A stretch of DNA of 64,000 bases from Paenibacillus sophorae (GTDB lineage: Bacteria; Bacillota; Bacilli; Paenibacillales; Paenibacillaceae): contig NZ_CP076607.1 in assembly GCF_018966525.1 (NCBI RefSeq), forward strand, positions 2,542,001 through 2,606,000, in the 5' to 3' direction. Position numbers and translations under genes: made by a program. The notes below the pieces were generated by a model. The model did no database searches. It was not told the DNA's origin and saw only the letters and a program-made list of their open reading frames with translations. Each line of letters opens with the position of its first letter. Within the stretch, counting starts at the first letter, position 1. This document shows, in pieces, positions 45,986 through 54,685 of this stretch.

Positions 45986-46153
45986 ATGACAAGTCATCAA
46001 TATGAGATTATCGAGCGGCTTCCAACGGTGATGGAGTATAACTTCTTATGGCATTCCGTCGGATGGGGAGAGGTCAATGCGGAAATAACGAAAATGCCTA
46101 ATCCATATAAATCTCAACAATCGCTAAATTCCGTTCACGGGAAAGATCAATGA
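45986..46153 (+). pseudogene. Truncated GNAT N-acetyltransferase remnant
   Basis: Only the first part of a GNAT gene remains. After a good GAGAGGAG site and ATG, residues 1-35 (EIIERLPTVMEYNFLWHSVGWG) match the typical start of this acetyltransferase group, which normally runs for 130-150 residues. Beyond about codon 37 the similarity stops as the sequence enters the 3' end of the convergent HD-GYP gene (ends 46098). The acetyl-CoA-binding motif is missing, so it cannot be functional. Confidence 0.65.
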
Positions 46154-47144
46154 AGCGTCCTCCGCTTTGTACGAGGGGCCGAAACACATCGGTTGAATTA
46201 TTCAAAATGATAACGCCCATATCGCCGGTGCTGAGCAGCACTCTTTTACCAATAAAGTTCGGCATAAGATGCTGGATAAAAGCTTGTACGGACTTGCCGT
46301 TCAGCTTGCCGAAGCCAAGATTGTGAAGCTCCCGCAATACGCTGATGAGCTCCTGTTTCGACTGATATACCCGGGAGGTCGTCATAGCGCTATACACGTC
46401 TGCGATCGCGGCGATCTGGGCGTACGGATGAATCTCGGCTTTTACCAGCTTAGCGGGATAACCCGAACCGTCCTCGCGTTCATGATGCTGAAGAGCAACG
46501 AGGGCCGTGCTGTGGTTGCTCATGGAGTTGCGGATAATCTCGTAGCCGTATGTAGTGTGCCGCTGGACTTCCTGAAATTCCTCCGGAGTCAGCTTGCCGG
46601 GCTTCTTCAGAATGGCTGCCGGAATGCGGCATTTGCCGATATCAAGCAAATACCCTGCTCGGGAAATTTCGTAGCATTCCTTCTTGGAATAGCCAAGCCA
46701 GGAAGCAATATAATAAGTTAGCATACCGACCTGAAGTGAATGGATGTAGGTATAGTCGTCATCACGGTCCAGCAGAAGGAGCAGAGTAACGACATCTTTA
46801 TTCTGGTCGAGCGAATTCAGCAGGGGCTTTAGGATATCGTCAACCATGGACTGGTTGAAGCTTCCTTTGGTCAGCGCCTCCAGGTAGAGGGATTCAAAGC
46901 CTTCTATTGTTTGGTCGAATTGCGTAGTTACCGCCTGAACAACTGACGGGGTCGAGGGGGTCGGCTGTGCGGGACCTTCAATGTCAACATAGTCCACGCC
47001 ATGCAGCATAAGTCTATTAATGTCATCTTCCCGGAGCTGTGCTCCTTTGGACAATATATGAATGCCTCGGTTGCTGAAGGTATCTTCCTTCAGGAAATCA
47101 CCGGGCTTTAAATCCGTGACGTGCACTTTCAAAATCCTTGCCAC
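46098..47144 (-). CDS. HD-GYP protein with a lost HD histidine
   Basis: 348 residues: N-terminal domain (1-60, KPGDFLKEDTFSNRGIHILSKG), a Pro/Thr linker, then an HD-GYP domain. HHEREDGSGYP (220-230), His135 and His196 are present, but the central HD pair reads YLLDIGK: Leu167 replaces the metal-binding His while Asp168 stays. HD-GYP enzymes degrade cyclic di-GMP; losing this ligand should weaken or abolish catalysis, so it may act as a sensor. The protein at 50620 has the same architecture with HD intact. The ATG is at 47144. Confidence 0.9.
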   Translation of the reverse strand: MARILKVHVTDLKPGDFLKEDTFSNRGIHILSKGAQLREDDINRLMLHGVDYVDIEGPAQPTPSTPSVVQAVTTQFDQTIEGFESLYLEALTKGSFNQSMVDDILKPLLNSLDQNKDVVTLLLLLDRDDDYTYIHSLQVGMLTYYIASWLGYSKKECYEISRAGYLLDIGKCRIPAAILKKPGKLTPEEFQEVQRHTTYGYEIIRNSMSNHSTALVALQHHEREDGSGYPAKLVKAEIHPYAQIAAIADVYSAMTTSRVYQSKQELISVLRELHNLGFGKLNGKSVQAFIQHLMPNFIGKRVLLSTGDMGVIILNNSTDVFRPLVQSGGRFIDLSRERNLAIVEIYMD

Positions 47145-47319
47145 CTCTACAAGTCATTATTTAAAAATATAAGAATGTATTAGCAGCACGCCTATACATG
47201 TTCTTCTATTTCTACGAGAAGCGAATGCAGTATCTAAAATTAAGAAGATGCAGCCGTTTCTTCTTGAGCATAACAAGAAAAGGTGAAATTCACAATGAAA
47301 ATTATTGGGAAATTATAGG

Positions 47320-48024
47320 TCAATTGTCACGATAAGCCTTATCGGCGCCCTTCCATTTCTCAGACGAAGCGCCTATGTCTTTTTTCCATATAGGAACCAT
47401 TCGTTTCAGTTCTTCGATCGCGAAGCGGCTTGCTTCATAGCAGGTATCGCGATGCGGGGTAGAAACGGCGATTATCACACTGGCTTCTTTCAGACCTACA
47501 TGCCCGATCCGATGAGAAATGGCACAGCGCGCCTGCCAGCGTTCCATAACCTCACGGCCGATTTCCTCAAACTTGGAGAGCGCCATCGGAACATAAGCCT
47601 CGTAGTGAAGAGCCTCTGTCCGCTCATCTCCGGTCATTTCCCGTGTTGTCCCCACAAAGACAAGCGAAGCGCCATGATCTTTGTCCAATACCTTGTCCAG
47701 GATGTCCTCCGTACGGAGCGGCTGCTCCGTTACGGTATACAACCCATTCTGAGTGCTGCCCTCATCGGGGGAAGGCTCCCCCCCGGAAACCGGAGGGATA
47801 AGCGCCACTTCGGAGGAATTGGAAATAACCGTGTCTTCCGGAGCATATTCCCGATCAATGGCAACCATGGAAACGGTGATCTGACCGGCGGCTTCGGGAT
47901 AGGAAGCGGATAGCAGCTCCTTGAGTTTACCGGCAGTTACCTGAGGCTCGGCTACGTGGAAATCTAGGATCTGGGAACCGATCGCTTCGGCCAGCCCCGC
48001 GAAAAGACGAATTGAAATTTGCAT
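47320..48024 (-). CDS. moaE: MoaD-MoaE fusion, molybdopterin synthase
   Basis: 234 residues. Residues 1-82 are MoaD-like (ubiquitin fold) ending in SGG at 80-82; residues about 95-234 are MoaE with the catalytic-site VPIWKKDI (210-217). Molybdopterin synthase inserts two sulfurs into precursor Z, carried as thiocarboxylate on the free MoaD C-terminal glycine. In this chain the GG is followed by EPSPDEG and the MoaE domain, so cleavage after GG, as for mycobacterial MoaX, would be needed. Other moa genes are not in the window. AGGTG precedes the ATG. Confidence 0.92.
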   Translation of the reverse strand: MQISIRLFAGLAEAIGSQILDFHVAEPQVTAGKLKELLSASYPEAAGQITVSMVAIDREYAPEDTVISNSSEVALIPPVSGGEPSPDEGSTQNGLYTVTEQPLRTEDILDKVLDKDHGASLVFVGTTREMTGDERTEALHYEAYVPMALSKFEEIGREVMERWQARCAISHRIGHVGLKEASVIIAVSTPHRDTCYEASRFAIEELKRMVPIWKKDIGASSEKWKGADKAYRDN

Positions 48025-48050
48025 GTTAGGTTCACCTCATTAATGATCGT

Positions 48051-48078
48051 AATGACTACAATATACCATATTGTCATT
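48051..48078. repeat. Inverted repeat between divergent moaDE and yunD
   Basis: AATGAC...AATAT and ATATT...GTCATT form a dyad of two nested arms across the intergenic region, a possible operator for both genes. Confidence 0.5.
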
Positions 48079-48160
48079 GAAAATGTTATGCTAGGCTCTA
48101 AAGACATACTGCCTGCCGCCTCTTATGGGGGCGGCTTCACAGCCGGAAGGAGCTTGGACG

Positions 48161-49600
48161 ATGAGGCCTGAAACAGAGCGACTTACGATTCTTCATACCA
48201 ATGATATTCACAGCCACTTCGAAATGATGAGCCCGCTCGCAGCCGCTATCACAAGGCAGAGAACAGAAGCTCAAGGCGGCACCGTGCTGCTCTTTGATAT
48301 TGGCGATCATATGGACCGGGCAGCCGCGGCAACCGAAGGAACGATGGGCCAGGCGAATATCGATATGATCAACCTTACAGGCTATGACACCGTTACGATC
48401 GGGAACAATGAAGGCCTGACTTTTTCTCAGGACATTTTATCGGGCATCTTTGCCGGCATTGAGTGTCCGGTCGTATGCTGCAATTTGGTAGAGACGGCAA
48501 CGGGCAATCCCCCACTTTGGATGAAGCGCCACACGATTCTGGAAAGAGAGGGGGTTAGGATCGGAGTTACGGGAGCAACGGCGCCCTTTGCCCCGTTCTA
48601 TTCGCTGCTCGGCTGGGATGCGCTGGAGCCGGAAGAATGCCTCCGGGAAGAGTGCCGGCTGCTCGCGCATCAGGTGGATATCCTAATTATACTTTCTCAT
48701 CTGGGCCTGCCGGCCGACAAGCTGCTGGCGGAGCGGCTGGACGGAGTCCACGCCATTCTGGGCGGACATACACATCATGTGCTGGAACAGCCGCTGATCA
48801 TTGGCGGTACGGCAGTATGCGGCGCAGGTAAATTCGGGCGATACTTGGGGCGGCTTGTATTCGAACGTGACGAAGAGAACGGACCTTTCCGGTATGTAAC
48901 GGGTGAGAGCTTCCCTGTCGATCCCTCGCTCTCCGAATCCACGGTTTCCGCTGCGGCCATTCTCCATATGGAACGCGGAAATGAAGCATTGAGTGAGACG
49001 GTTGCCATTACCGACCGGAGCCTCGCGCTTGATATCAGTGGAGAATCGCCCTTTGCCAATCTGCTGGCGCAGTCGGTGAGACATTTCACTGGGACTGCCT
49101 TCTCACTGGTAAATGCCGGCCAGCTGCTCGGGCCGCTTCCTAAGGGAGAGATTACGGCAGGTATGCTGCATGCGCTTTGTCCTTCCCCGATCAATCCGTG
49201 CGTTATGCGTCTGTCCGGCAGGGATATTCGCATCGCGCTGAAGCAGAGTCTGGCCGCCGAGTTCCGTGAGAAGGTCATTTACGGTTATGGCTTCCGGGGA
49301 GAACGGCTCGGTGGTCTGGCGGTGGACGGAATAAAAATCCTGTACGATCCTCATGGGATGCCGTATGATAAAAATATTGCAGTTTTTGTCGACGGACAGC
49401 CGCTTGAGGACAGCAGGGAATACTCCGTCGGAACGATCGACATGTTCACTTTTCGTACGGGATATGAGTCAATAGGCAATGGACAGGACGTTCTGTTCCT
49501 GCTGCCTCATTTCCTGCGGGACCTGCTGCGGATGGAATTGCAGCGTCCGGGAAGTCTGGACGAGTGCGGACAAGCCCGCTGGGAACCGAGAATTCCCTAG
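48161..49600 (+). CDS. yunD: Cytoplasmic 5'-nucleotidase/metallophosphatase, YunD type
   Basis: 479 residues. N-terminal calcineurin-like phosphoesterase with LHTNDIHSHF, FDIGDHMDR, IGNNE and GGHTHH supplying the two-metal site; C-terminal 5'-nucleotidase domain (DISGESPFANLLAQSV...). Unlike UshA-type enzymes it has no signal peptide or wall anchor, so it acts in the cytoplasm as B. subtilis YunD should. The frame opens at 48125, but AAGGAG eight bases before the ATG at 48161 decides the start. Nucleotide specificity cannot be read. Confidence 0.92.
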   Translation: MRPETERLTILHTNDIHSHFEMMSPLAAAITRQRTEAQGGTVLLFDIGDHMDRAAAATEGTMGQANIDMINLTGYDTVTIGNNEGLTFSQDILSGIFAGIECPVVCCNLVETATGNPPLWMKRHTILEREGVRIGVTGATAPFAPFYSLLGWDALEPEECLREECRLLAHQVDILIILSHLGLPADKLLAERLDGVHAILGGHTHHVLEQPLIIGGTAVCGAGKFGRYLGRLVFERDEENGPFRYVTGESFPVDPSLSESTVSAAAILHMERGNEALSETVAITDRSLALDISGESPFANLLAQSVRHFTGTAFSLVNAGQLLGPLPKGEITAGMLHALCPSPINPCVMRLSGRDIRIALKQSLAAEFREKVIYGYGFRGERLGGLAVDGIKILYDPHGMPYDKNIAVFVDGQPLEDSREYSVGTIDMFTFRTGYESIGNGQDVLFLLPHFLRDLLRMELQRPGSLDECGQARWEPRIP

Positions 49601-49656
49601 CAGCGCGCCAGGATTTTTTCATTTACCCAAATCGCAGAACTGTTTAGGAGGCCAAT

Positions 49657-50481
49657 ATGGACACGATTACAGCCATTATTCTAGCTATTGTTGAAGGGAT
49701 TACCGAATTTATTCCTGTTTCCTCTACCGGCCACATGATTCTGACCTCACGGCTGCTTCAATTTGACGAACAGAGTGATTTGATGAAGACGTTCGAAATT
49801 GTCATTCAACTGGGGGCGATTCTCGCTATCGCGCTCGTTTACCGCGGCCGTATACTCGATTTGCTGGGAATCGGCCGCAAGAGGGATAGAGGGGGCATTA
49901 TGCCCCGCTCACGGCTCAACCTCATTCATGTTCTTCTAGGCATCGTTCCCGCGCTTGCCGTAGCCTTTTTCGCCCGCGATTTTATCAAAAGCCATTTTGG
50001 CGCTAGTACGGTGCTGTGGGCGCTTGTCGCAGGGGGGATTCTGATGATCATTGCCGAATGGGTCAACAAGCGCAAAATTAGGGTCACCGCGGAAGAAATG
50101 GACGACATAACCTACGGCCAGGCTCTGGCGATCGGACTGTATCAGATTATTTCCGTACTGTGGCCCGGCTTTTCGCGATCCGGCTCAACCATCTCTGGCG
50201 GTATGCTGACCGGCGTCAGCTATAAGGCTTCGGCCGACTTCTCTTTTTTGATCGCCATTCCGATCATGTGCGCTGCTTCAGGGTATGAGCTGATCGATTC
50301 GTATAAGGAAATTACCGGCGATATGATTGGAATCTTTGCTATCGGATTTCTGCTTTCGTTCGTTGTAGCTTATATCGTCGTTGTTTTGTTCATGCGTTTG
50401 ATTCAAAAAATCCGGCTTACCCATTTTGCCATTTACCGCTTTGTGTTGGCCGCCTGTTTCTGGTTGTTCGTTATGCGCTGA
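49657..50481 (+). CDS. uppP: Undecaprenyl-diphosphatase UppP (BacA)
   Basis: 274 residues, about eight membrane helices. EGITEFIPVSSTGH (13-26) and PGFSRSGSTISGG are the paired active-site motifs. The enzyme recycles undecaprenyl pyrophosphate to the lipid carrier used for wall and teichoic acid synthesis and gives bacitracin tolerance. AGGAGG precedes the ATG, 56 bp after yunD in the same direction, with no clear terminator between, so they may be co-transcribed. Confidence 0.97.
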   Translation: MDTITAIILAIVEGITEFIPVSSTGHMILTSRLLQFDEQSDLMKTFEIVIQLGAILAIALVYRGRILDLLGIGRKRDRGGIMPRSRLNLIHVLLGIVPALAVAFFARDFIKSHFGASTVLWALVAGGILMIIAEWVNKRKIRVTAEEMDDITYGQALAIGLYQIISVLWPGFSRSGSTISGGMLTGVSYKASADFSFLIAIPIMCAASGYELIDSYKEITGDMIGIFAIGFLLSFVVAYIVVVLFMRLIQKIRLTHFAIYRFVLAACFWLFVMR

Positions 50482-50619
50482 TATTCATTACCGCGGCGAC
50501 GTTATAACAATGGGTATTCGACTCGCTTGCTGTATGCAGTAGTAACGGTATAGATATTTGAATGATCATAAATTTATAACTAGGCACCTAATTACCGTTT
50601 AAGGCAGGAGTGAGCCAAG

Positions 50620-51696
50620 TTGCGTTTGGTACCTATCAATCGGCTTCAAGAGGGGATGAAGCTGGGCAGGAAAATATATAATGATGAAGGACTAGTGCTG
50701 CTCTCGGACGGTGTGGTGCTTAATAGTTCGTTGATTAGCCGCTTGTCCAAGATAGATATCGGCTATGTATATATTCATGATGCGCTGACGGAAGATGTGG
50801 AGATTCCGGACATGCTTCAGGACGAGACTCGTAATCAGGCGCTGAAAACAATACGCACTCAGTTTCAGGAAATGTCGAGCGCTTCAGGCATTAAGAGAGG
50901 CTTTTATCATCTGGATAAGAAATTCTCCAAAGTTATGGATTCCATTCTGGACGAAATGTCCGGACAGGAAGATCCGATGATTATGCTGCATGACATGCAT
51001 ACTACCGACAATTACCTGTACACTCATTCACTGAACGTATGCCTTTATACTCTGGTGCTTGGAATCGCTCACGGCTACGGCCGCAGCGACTTAACAATGC
51101 TCGGTCTGGGCTCTCTGCTCCATGATATCGGCAAGACACAGATCCCAGTAAAAATCATCCAAAAACCTGGCATGCTAAGCGATGAGGAATTTCGGCACAT
51201 GCAGGCGCATACCGAGATCGGGTATAAGATTCTAAAGGAAGAGCCGAACATACCCCTGCTAGTCGCCCATTGCGCATTGCAGCATCATGAGCGGATTAAT
51301 GGGTCCGGCTATCCGCGCGGTCTTCTCGGTCCCCAGATTCACGAATACGCCAAATGGATCGGCGTGGCGGATTCCTATGATGCCATGACCTCCAGCCGTG
51401 TCTATAAAAAGGCCATGCTGCCGCACCAGGCGGTAGAGGCGCTTTATGTCGGTTCGGGTACGCTGTACGAGCAGCAGCAGCTGGAGATTTTTCGTGACCG
51501 TGTGGCAATTTACCCGATTGGCTTGAATGTAAATCTCAGCACCGGGGAATCCGGCGTGGTCGTCAAGATTGACCCGAGTCTTCCCCACAGACCCGTTGTA
51601 AGGGTCATTGAAGGCCCGGAGAGAGAGAAGATTGCTCCGTATGAACTTGATCTGCGCAAGACCCTGTCCGTGATTATTTCCAGCGTGATGGAATAG
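50620..51696 (+). CDS. HD-GYP domain cyclic di-GMP phosphodiesterase
   Basis: 358 residues with the same layout as the protein at 46098: N-terminal DUF3391-like segment (GMKLGRKIYNDEGLVLLSDG), then HD-GYP with HD at 168-169 (LLHDIGK) and HHERINGSGYP (222-232). A C-terminal extension (NLSTGESGVVVKIDPS) resembles a small beta domain. All metal ligands are present, so it is probably an active cyclic di-GMP phosphodiesterase. The start is TTG at 50620, nine bases after AGGAG. Confidence 0.92.
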   Translation: MRLVPINRLQEGMKLGRKIYNDEGLVLLSDGVVLNSSLISRLSKIDIGYVYIHDALTEDVEIPDMLQDETRNQALKTIRTQFQEMSSASGIKRGFYHLDKKFSKVMDSILDEMSGQEDPMIMLHDMHTTDNYLYTHSLNVCLYTLVLGIAHGYGRSDLTMLGLGSLLHDIGKTQIPVKIIQKPGMLSDEEFRHMQAHTEIGYKILKEEPNIPLLVAHCALQHHERINGSGYPRGLLGPQIHEYAKWIGVADSYDAMTSSRVYKKAMLPHQAVEALYVGSGTLYEQQQLEIFRDRVAIYPIGLNVNLSTGESGVVVKIDPSLPHRPVVRVIEGPEREKIAPYELDLRKTLSVIISSVME

Positions 51697-51740
51697 CGAT
51701 GGTTACTTGCAAAAGCGATCGCCGAGGGTCTCGCGCGGAG

Positions 51741-51834
51741 CCGACCGCCATGCAGCGGGAACGGGGAAGAAGGCGCCTCCTGCCGGAGAGGCTTTCGCCT
51801 CGTCTCCGCTGCATTCTGTTTTTGGTCGGTCTGG
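51741..51834 (+). terminator. Large terminator hairpin after the HD-GYP gene
   Basis: ATGCAGCGG pairs with CCGCTGCAT around an inner GAGGC-TTTC-GCCTC stem, followed by TCTGTTTTTGG; an outer CCGACC/GGTCGG pair surrounds it. Confidence 0.65.
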
Positions 51835-51890
51835 CCTCTGCGAAGCAGGCTAAAGTTGTGGGGTGATGCGGTTTTTTTAAGAGTTCATGG

Positions 51891-51896
51891 TATGAT
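51891..51896 (+). promoter_or_regulatory. Possible extended -10 of yfkAB
   Basis: CATGGTATGAT has TGG plus TATGAT, 80 bp before the start. Confidence 0.35.
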
Positions 51897-51975
51897 ATGG
51901 GGTAAGACGGAAATTCTCCGTAATTTTTTTGGTTAATAAAGAGAATAAGCAATGCTGTTGAAGGAGTTACTGTAC

Positions 51976-53112
51976 ATGAATAGGTTTCAATCGCCAGCCT
52001 CAATCACTAAGGAATTGTCGCCCAGTTACGATCCCTGGGATCCTATCTCCTCACTGCAAAGGTACGGTAAGCATGTGCTCACCAGTGTGGAAATGACGGT
52101 AACGAATCTGTGCAATATGCGCTGCGAGCACTGTGCGGTTGGCGATAGTTTGACGACACGGGAAGGAGAGATGCTGCCGCTTGAGAACATGCTGAACAGG
52201 CTGGAGGAAGTGGAGCATCTGGAGACAATCAGCATTACCGGCGGAGAACCGATGTTCCGAGCGGATACTGTCGACAATATCATCGTGCCGCTGCTCAAAT
52301 ATGCGAAGGAGCGGGGGGTGCGCTCACAGATCAATTCGAATCTGACGATGCCGTATTCCCGGTATGAGAAGCTGCTTCCGTATCTTGACGTTATGCATAT
52401 CTCGTTCAACTATGTGAACGGCGACGATTTTCATGAGGTGGGTTTCGCTGGGAGCGGCCATGCCGTAGCAAAAGACACTGCTTACCGCCTGTATAACACA
52501 ATGCTGGATAATGCGCAGCGGCTTAGCCGGGAAGGCATGTTCATTTCGGCGGAATCCATGATCAATTACCGGACACACGGCAAGCTGCCGGAAATTCATC
52601 GGCTGATTGGAGATATGGGCTGCAGCAGGCATGAAGTTCATCCGATGTACGCTTCCAATTTCGCGTCTTCGCTTCCGGTTCTGTCGCTAAAGGAGACTGC
52701 CGCTGCCATCAATACCCTGTTGGACCACCGGAATCCTGGGATGTGGATGCTGTTCGGAACGCTGCCCTTTTTTGCATGCAGCATCTTGGAGGAGGACCAC
52801 GAACTGCTGCGCCGGCTGAAGTGCGAGAAGAACGTAACGGTACGGAATGATCCGGATGGCCGCAATCGAGTCAATGTCAACATGTTTACCGGTGATGTGT
52901 TCGTTACGGATTTTGCCGACATACCCGCATTCGGGAATATCGCTGAGAGTAAACTGGACGATATTTTTGCGGAATGGCAAAATGAACATCCGCTGAACCA
53001 GAGGGTTAACTGCCACTGCGCCGATGCCGGCTGCTGCGGCCCCAATCTGTTAGTGAAAGAAATGTACTACCCGGATATTGACTTTAAATCGAGGAAAGCG
53101 ATCACTTTGTAG
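51976..53112 (+). CDS. yfkAB: Radical SAM/CxCxxxxC protein YfkAB
   Basis: 378 residues. The radical-SAM cluster motif is Cys46, Cys50 and Cys53 (TNLCNMRCEHCAVG), SITGGEP binds AdoMet, and the C-terminal CHCADAGC (346-353) gives the subfamily its CxCxxxxC name, probably for a second cluster. The reaction is unknown. An ATG at 51952 is in frame, but AAGGAG nine bases before the ATG at 51976 fixes the start. The next gene starts 18 bp downstream. Confidence 0.92.
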   Translation: MNRFQSPASITKELSPSYDPWDPISSLQRYGKHVLTSVEMTVTNLCNMRCEHCAVGDSLTTREGEMLPLENMLNRLEEVEHLETISITGGEPMFRADTVDNIIVPLLKYAKERGVRSQINSNLTMPYSRYEKLLPYLDVMHISFNYVNGDDFHEVGFAGSGHAVAKDTAYRLYNTMLDNAQRLSREGMFISAESMINYRTHGKLPEIHRLIGDMGCSRHEVHPMYASNFASSLPVLSLKETAAAINTLLDHRNPGMWMLFGTLPFFACSILEEDHELLRRLKCEKNVTVRNDPDGRNRVNVNMFTGDVFVTDFADIPAFGNIAESKLDDIFAEWQNEHPLNQRVNCHCADAGCCGPNLLVKEMYYPDIDFKSRKAITL

Positions 53113-53130
53113 AAATGGGGCGTTATTATC

Positions 53131-54489
53131 GTGCATACGGAATTCGAGGTAGGAAGTTTAATTCTTAACCTTCTGCTTGTTCTGGTGCTCGTCTTATTAA
53201 ACGGTGTCTTTGTGGCGGCGGAATTCTCGCTCGTAAAGGTTCGCCAATCCCGGCTGACGCAGCTTCAAACCGAAGGCAATAAACTGGCGGGTTATGCGCT
53301 CAAAGTCAACCATCGGCTTGATGCTTATCTGTCCGCTACCCAGCTTGGCATAACCTTAGCCTCGCTTGGCCTTGGTTGGGTAGGGGAGCCGGCGATTTCA
53401 GAGCTGCTGGTGGAGCCGCTGATGTTCAAGTTGGGTGTCACGGATCATACCTTTATTTCGACCGTATCGGTCGTTATCGGCTTTTGCATCATCACCTTCT
53501 TACATATTGTGCTCGGTGAGCTCGCGCCCAAATCCCTGGCGATCCAGAAGACGGAGGGCTCTGCGCTGCTGCTTTCAGCTCCATTAATTTTCTTTTACAA
53601 GCTGTTCTTCCCGGTTATCTGGGTGCTGAATGCGTCGGCGAACTGGCTGCTACGCCTGATCGGCGTGGAGCCGGCCAGCGAGGCGGAGGCCGCTCACTCC
53701 GAAGAGGAGATCCGGATCCTGATGAATCAGAGCGCGAAGAGCGGCGTGATCGATAAGGACGAAATGAAGCTGATGGACAATTTATTCGAGTTCTCCGACC
53801 GTTTGGCCCGCGAGGTCATGCTTCCCCGGACGGATATGGACTGCCTGTACACGAACCTGTCCGTGGAGGAGAATTTGCGGATTGTCTCGGAGACGAAGCA
53901 TTCCCGCTATCCCGTGGCTTTGGAGGACAAGGACCGGATTATCGGCTTTGTGCATATTACCGATTTTCTGCTCGCGTCTCCGGAGCAGCAGGGAGATCTG
54001 GCGGCTCTGGTTCGTCCGATCCTGAATGTACCGGAATCGATCGAGATCAGCCATGCGCTGCGGTTGATGCAGAAGAATCATTCCCAGATGACGCTGGTCG
54101 TGGACGAATACGGCGGTACCGCCGGTCTGCTTACTGCGGAGGAAATAATCGAAGAAATCGTCGGCGATCTGCATGACGAGTTCGAAGATGAGCGCCCCGA
54201 TGTGGAGTATAAGGATGACGGCTATATCTCGGTCGACGGCCGGATGCTGATAGAGGATGTCAATGACCTCGCAGGCATCCAGATTGAGGATGACGAGGTC
54301 GATTCCATTGGCGGCTGGCTGTTCAAGGAACTTGAAGGGAACCCGGCCAAAGGAAAACGCAGAGTCGTCGATCATGTTATATTCGAGGTGGAGGAATCCA
54401 CCCGACTCAGGATTACCCGGATTAATATTCACCGGGAGCCTGCGCCTCCTGAAGAAGAGTCGGCTGAAGCTCAGACTGAGAACGAATAA
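53131..54489 (+). CDS. CNNM/CBS membrane protein (TlyC/hemolysin-like, Mg2+ or Na+ exporter family)
   Basis: 452 residues: three-helix CNNM (DUF21) domain to about 185, with GNKLAGYALKVNHRLDAYLS and LGELAPKSLAIQ signatures; a CBS pair about 205-335 (EVMLPRTDMDCL, QMTLVVDEYGGTAGLLT); and a CorC/HlyC domain to about 435. Members export Mg2+ in bacteria (MpfA, CorC). Start GTG at 53131, 18 bp after yfkAB, with a weak GGGG site, consistent with coupling. A strong terminator follows. Confidence 0.93.
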   Translation: MHTEFEVGSLILNLLLVLVLVLLNGVFVAAEFSLVKVRQSRLTQLQTEGNKLAGYALKVNHRLDAYLSATQLGITLASLGLGWVGEPAISELLVEPLMFKLGVTDHTFISTVSVVIGFCIITFLHIVLGELAPKSLAIQKTEGSALLLSAPLIFFYKLFFPVIWVLNASANWLLRLIGVEPASEAEAAHSEEEIRILMNQSAKSGVIDKDEMKLMDNLFEFSDRLAREVMLPRTDMDCLYTNLSVEENLRIVSETKHSRYPVALEDKDRIIGFVHITDFLLASPEQQGDLAALVRPILNVPESIEISHALRLMQKNHSQMTLVVDEYGGTAGLLTAEEIIEEIVGDLHDEFEDERPDVEYKDDGYISVDGRMLIEDVNDLAGIQIEDDEVDSIGGWLFKELEGNPAKGKRRVVDHVIFEVEESTRLRITRINIHREPAPPEEESAEAQTENE

Positions 54490-54527
54490 AGAAATGAAGT
54501 GCATCCTGTATATTCATCATCCCACAT

Positions 54528-54580
54528 GACTCGCCCCGCGCTAAAATGGCGCTTTTTACGGGGCGGGTCTTTAATTTTTC
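54528..54580 (+). terminator. Terminator after the CNNM gene
   Basis: GACTCGCCCCG / CGGGGCGGGTC with an inner GCGC stem, then TTTAATTTTTC. Confidence 0.85.
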
Positions 54581-54685
54581 CTGAACAACGTCTTATTGGT
54601 GCGCGGACTTCATAAATTAGTTACGAAGATATTCCCGGGTGGCTATGCTTTTCGAGCCAGAAAGGAAGCGAAGGAGGAATAACCG

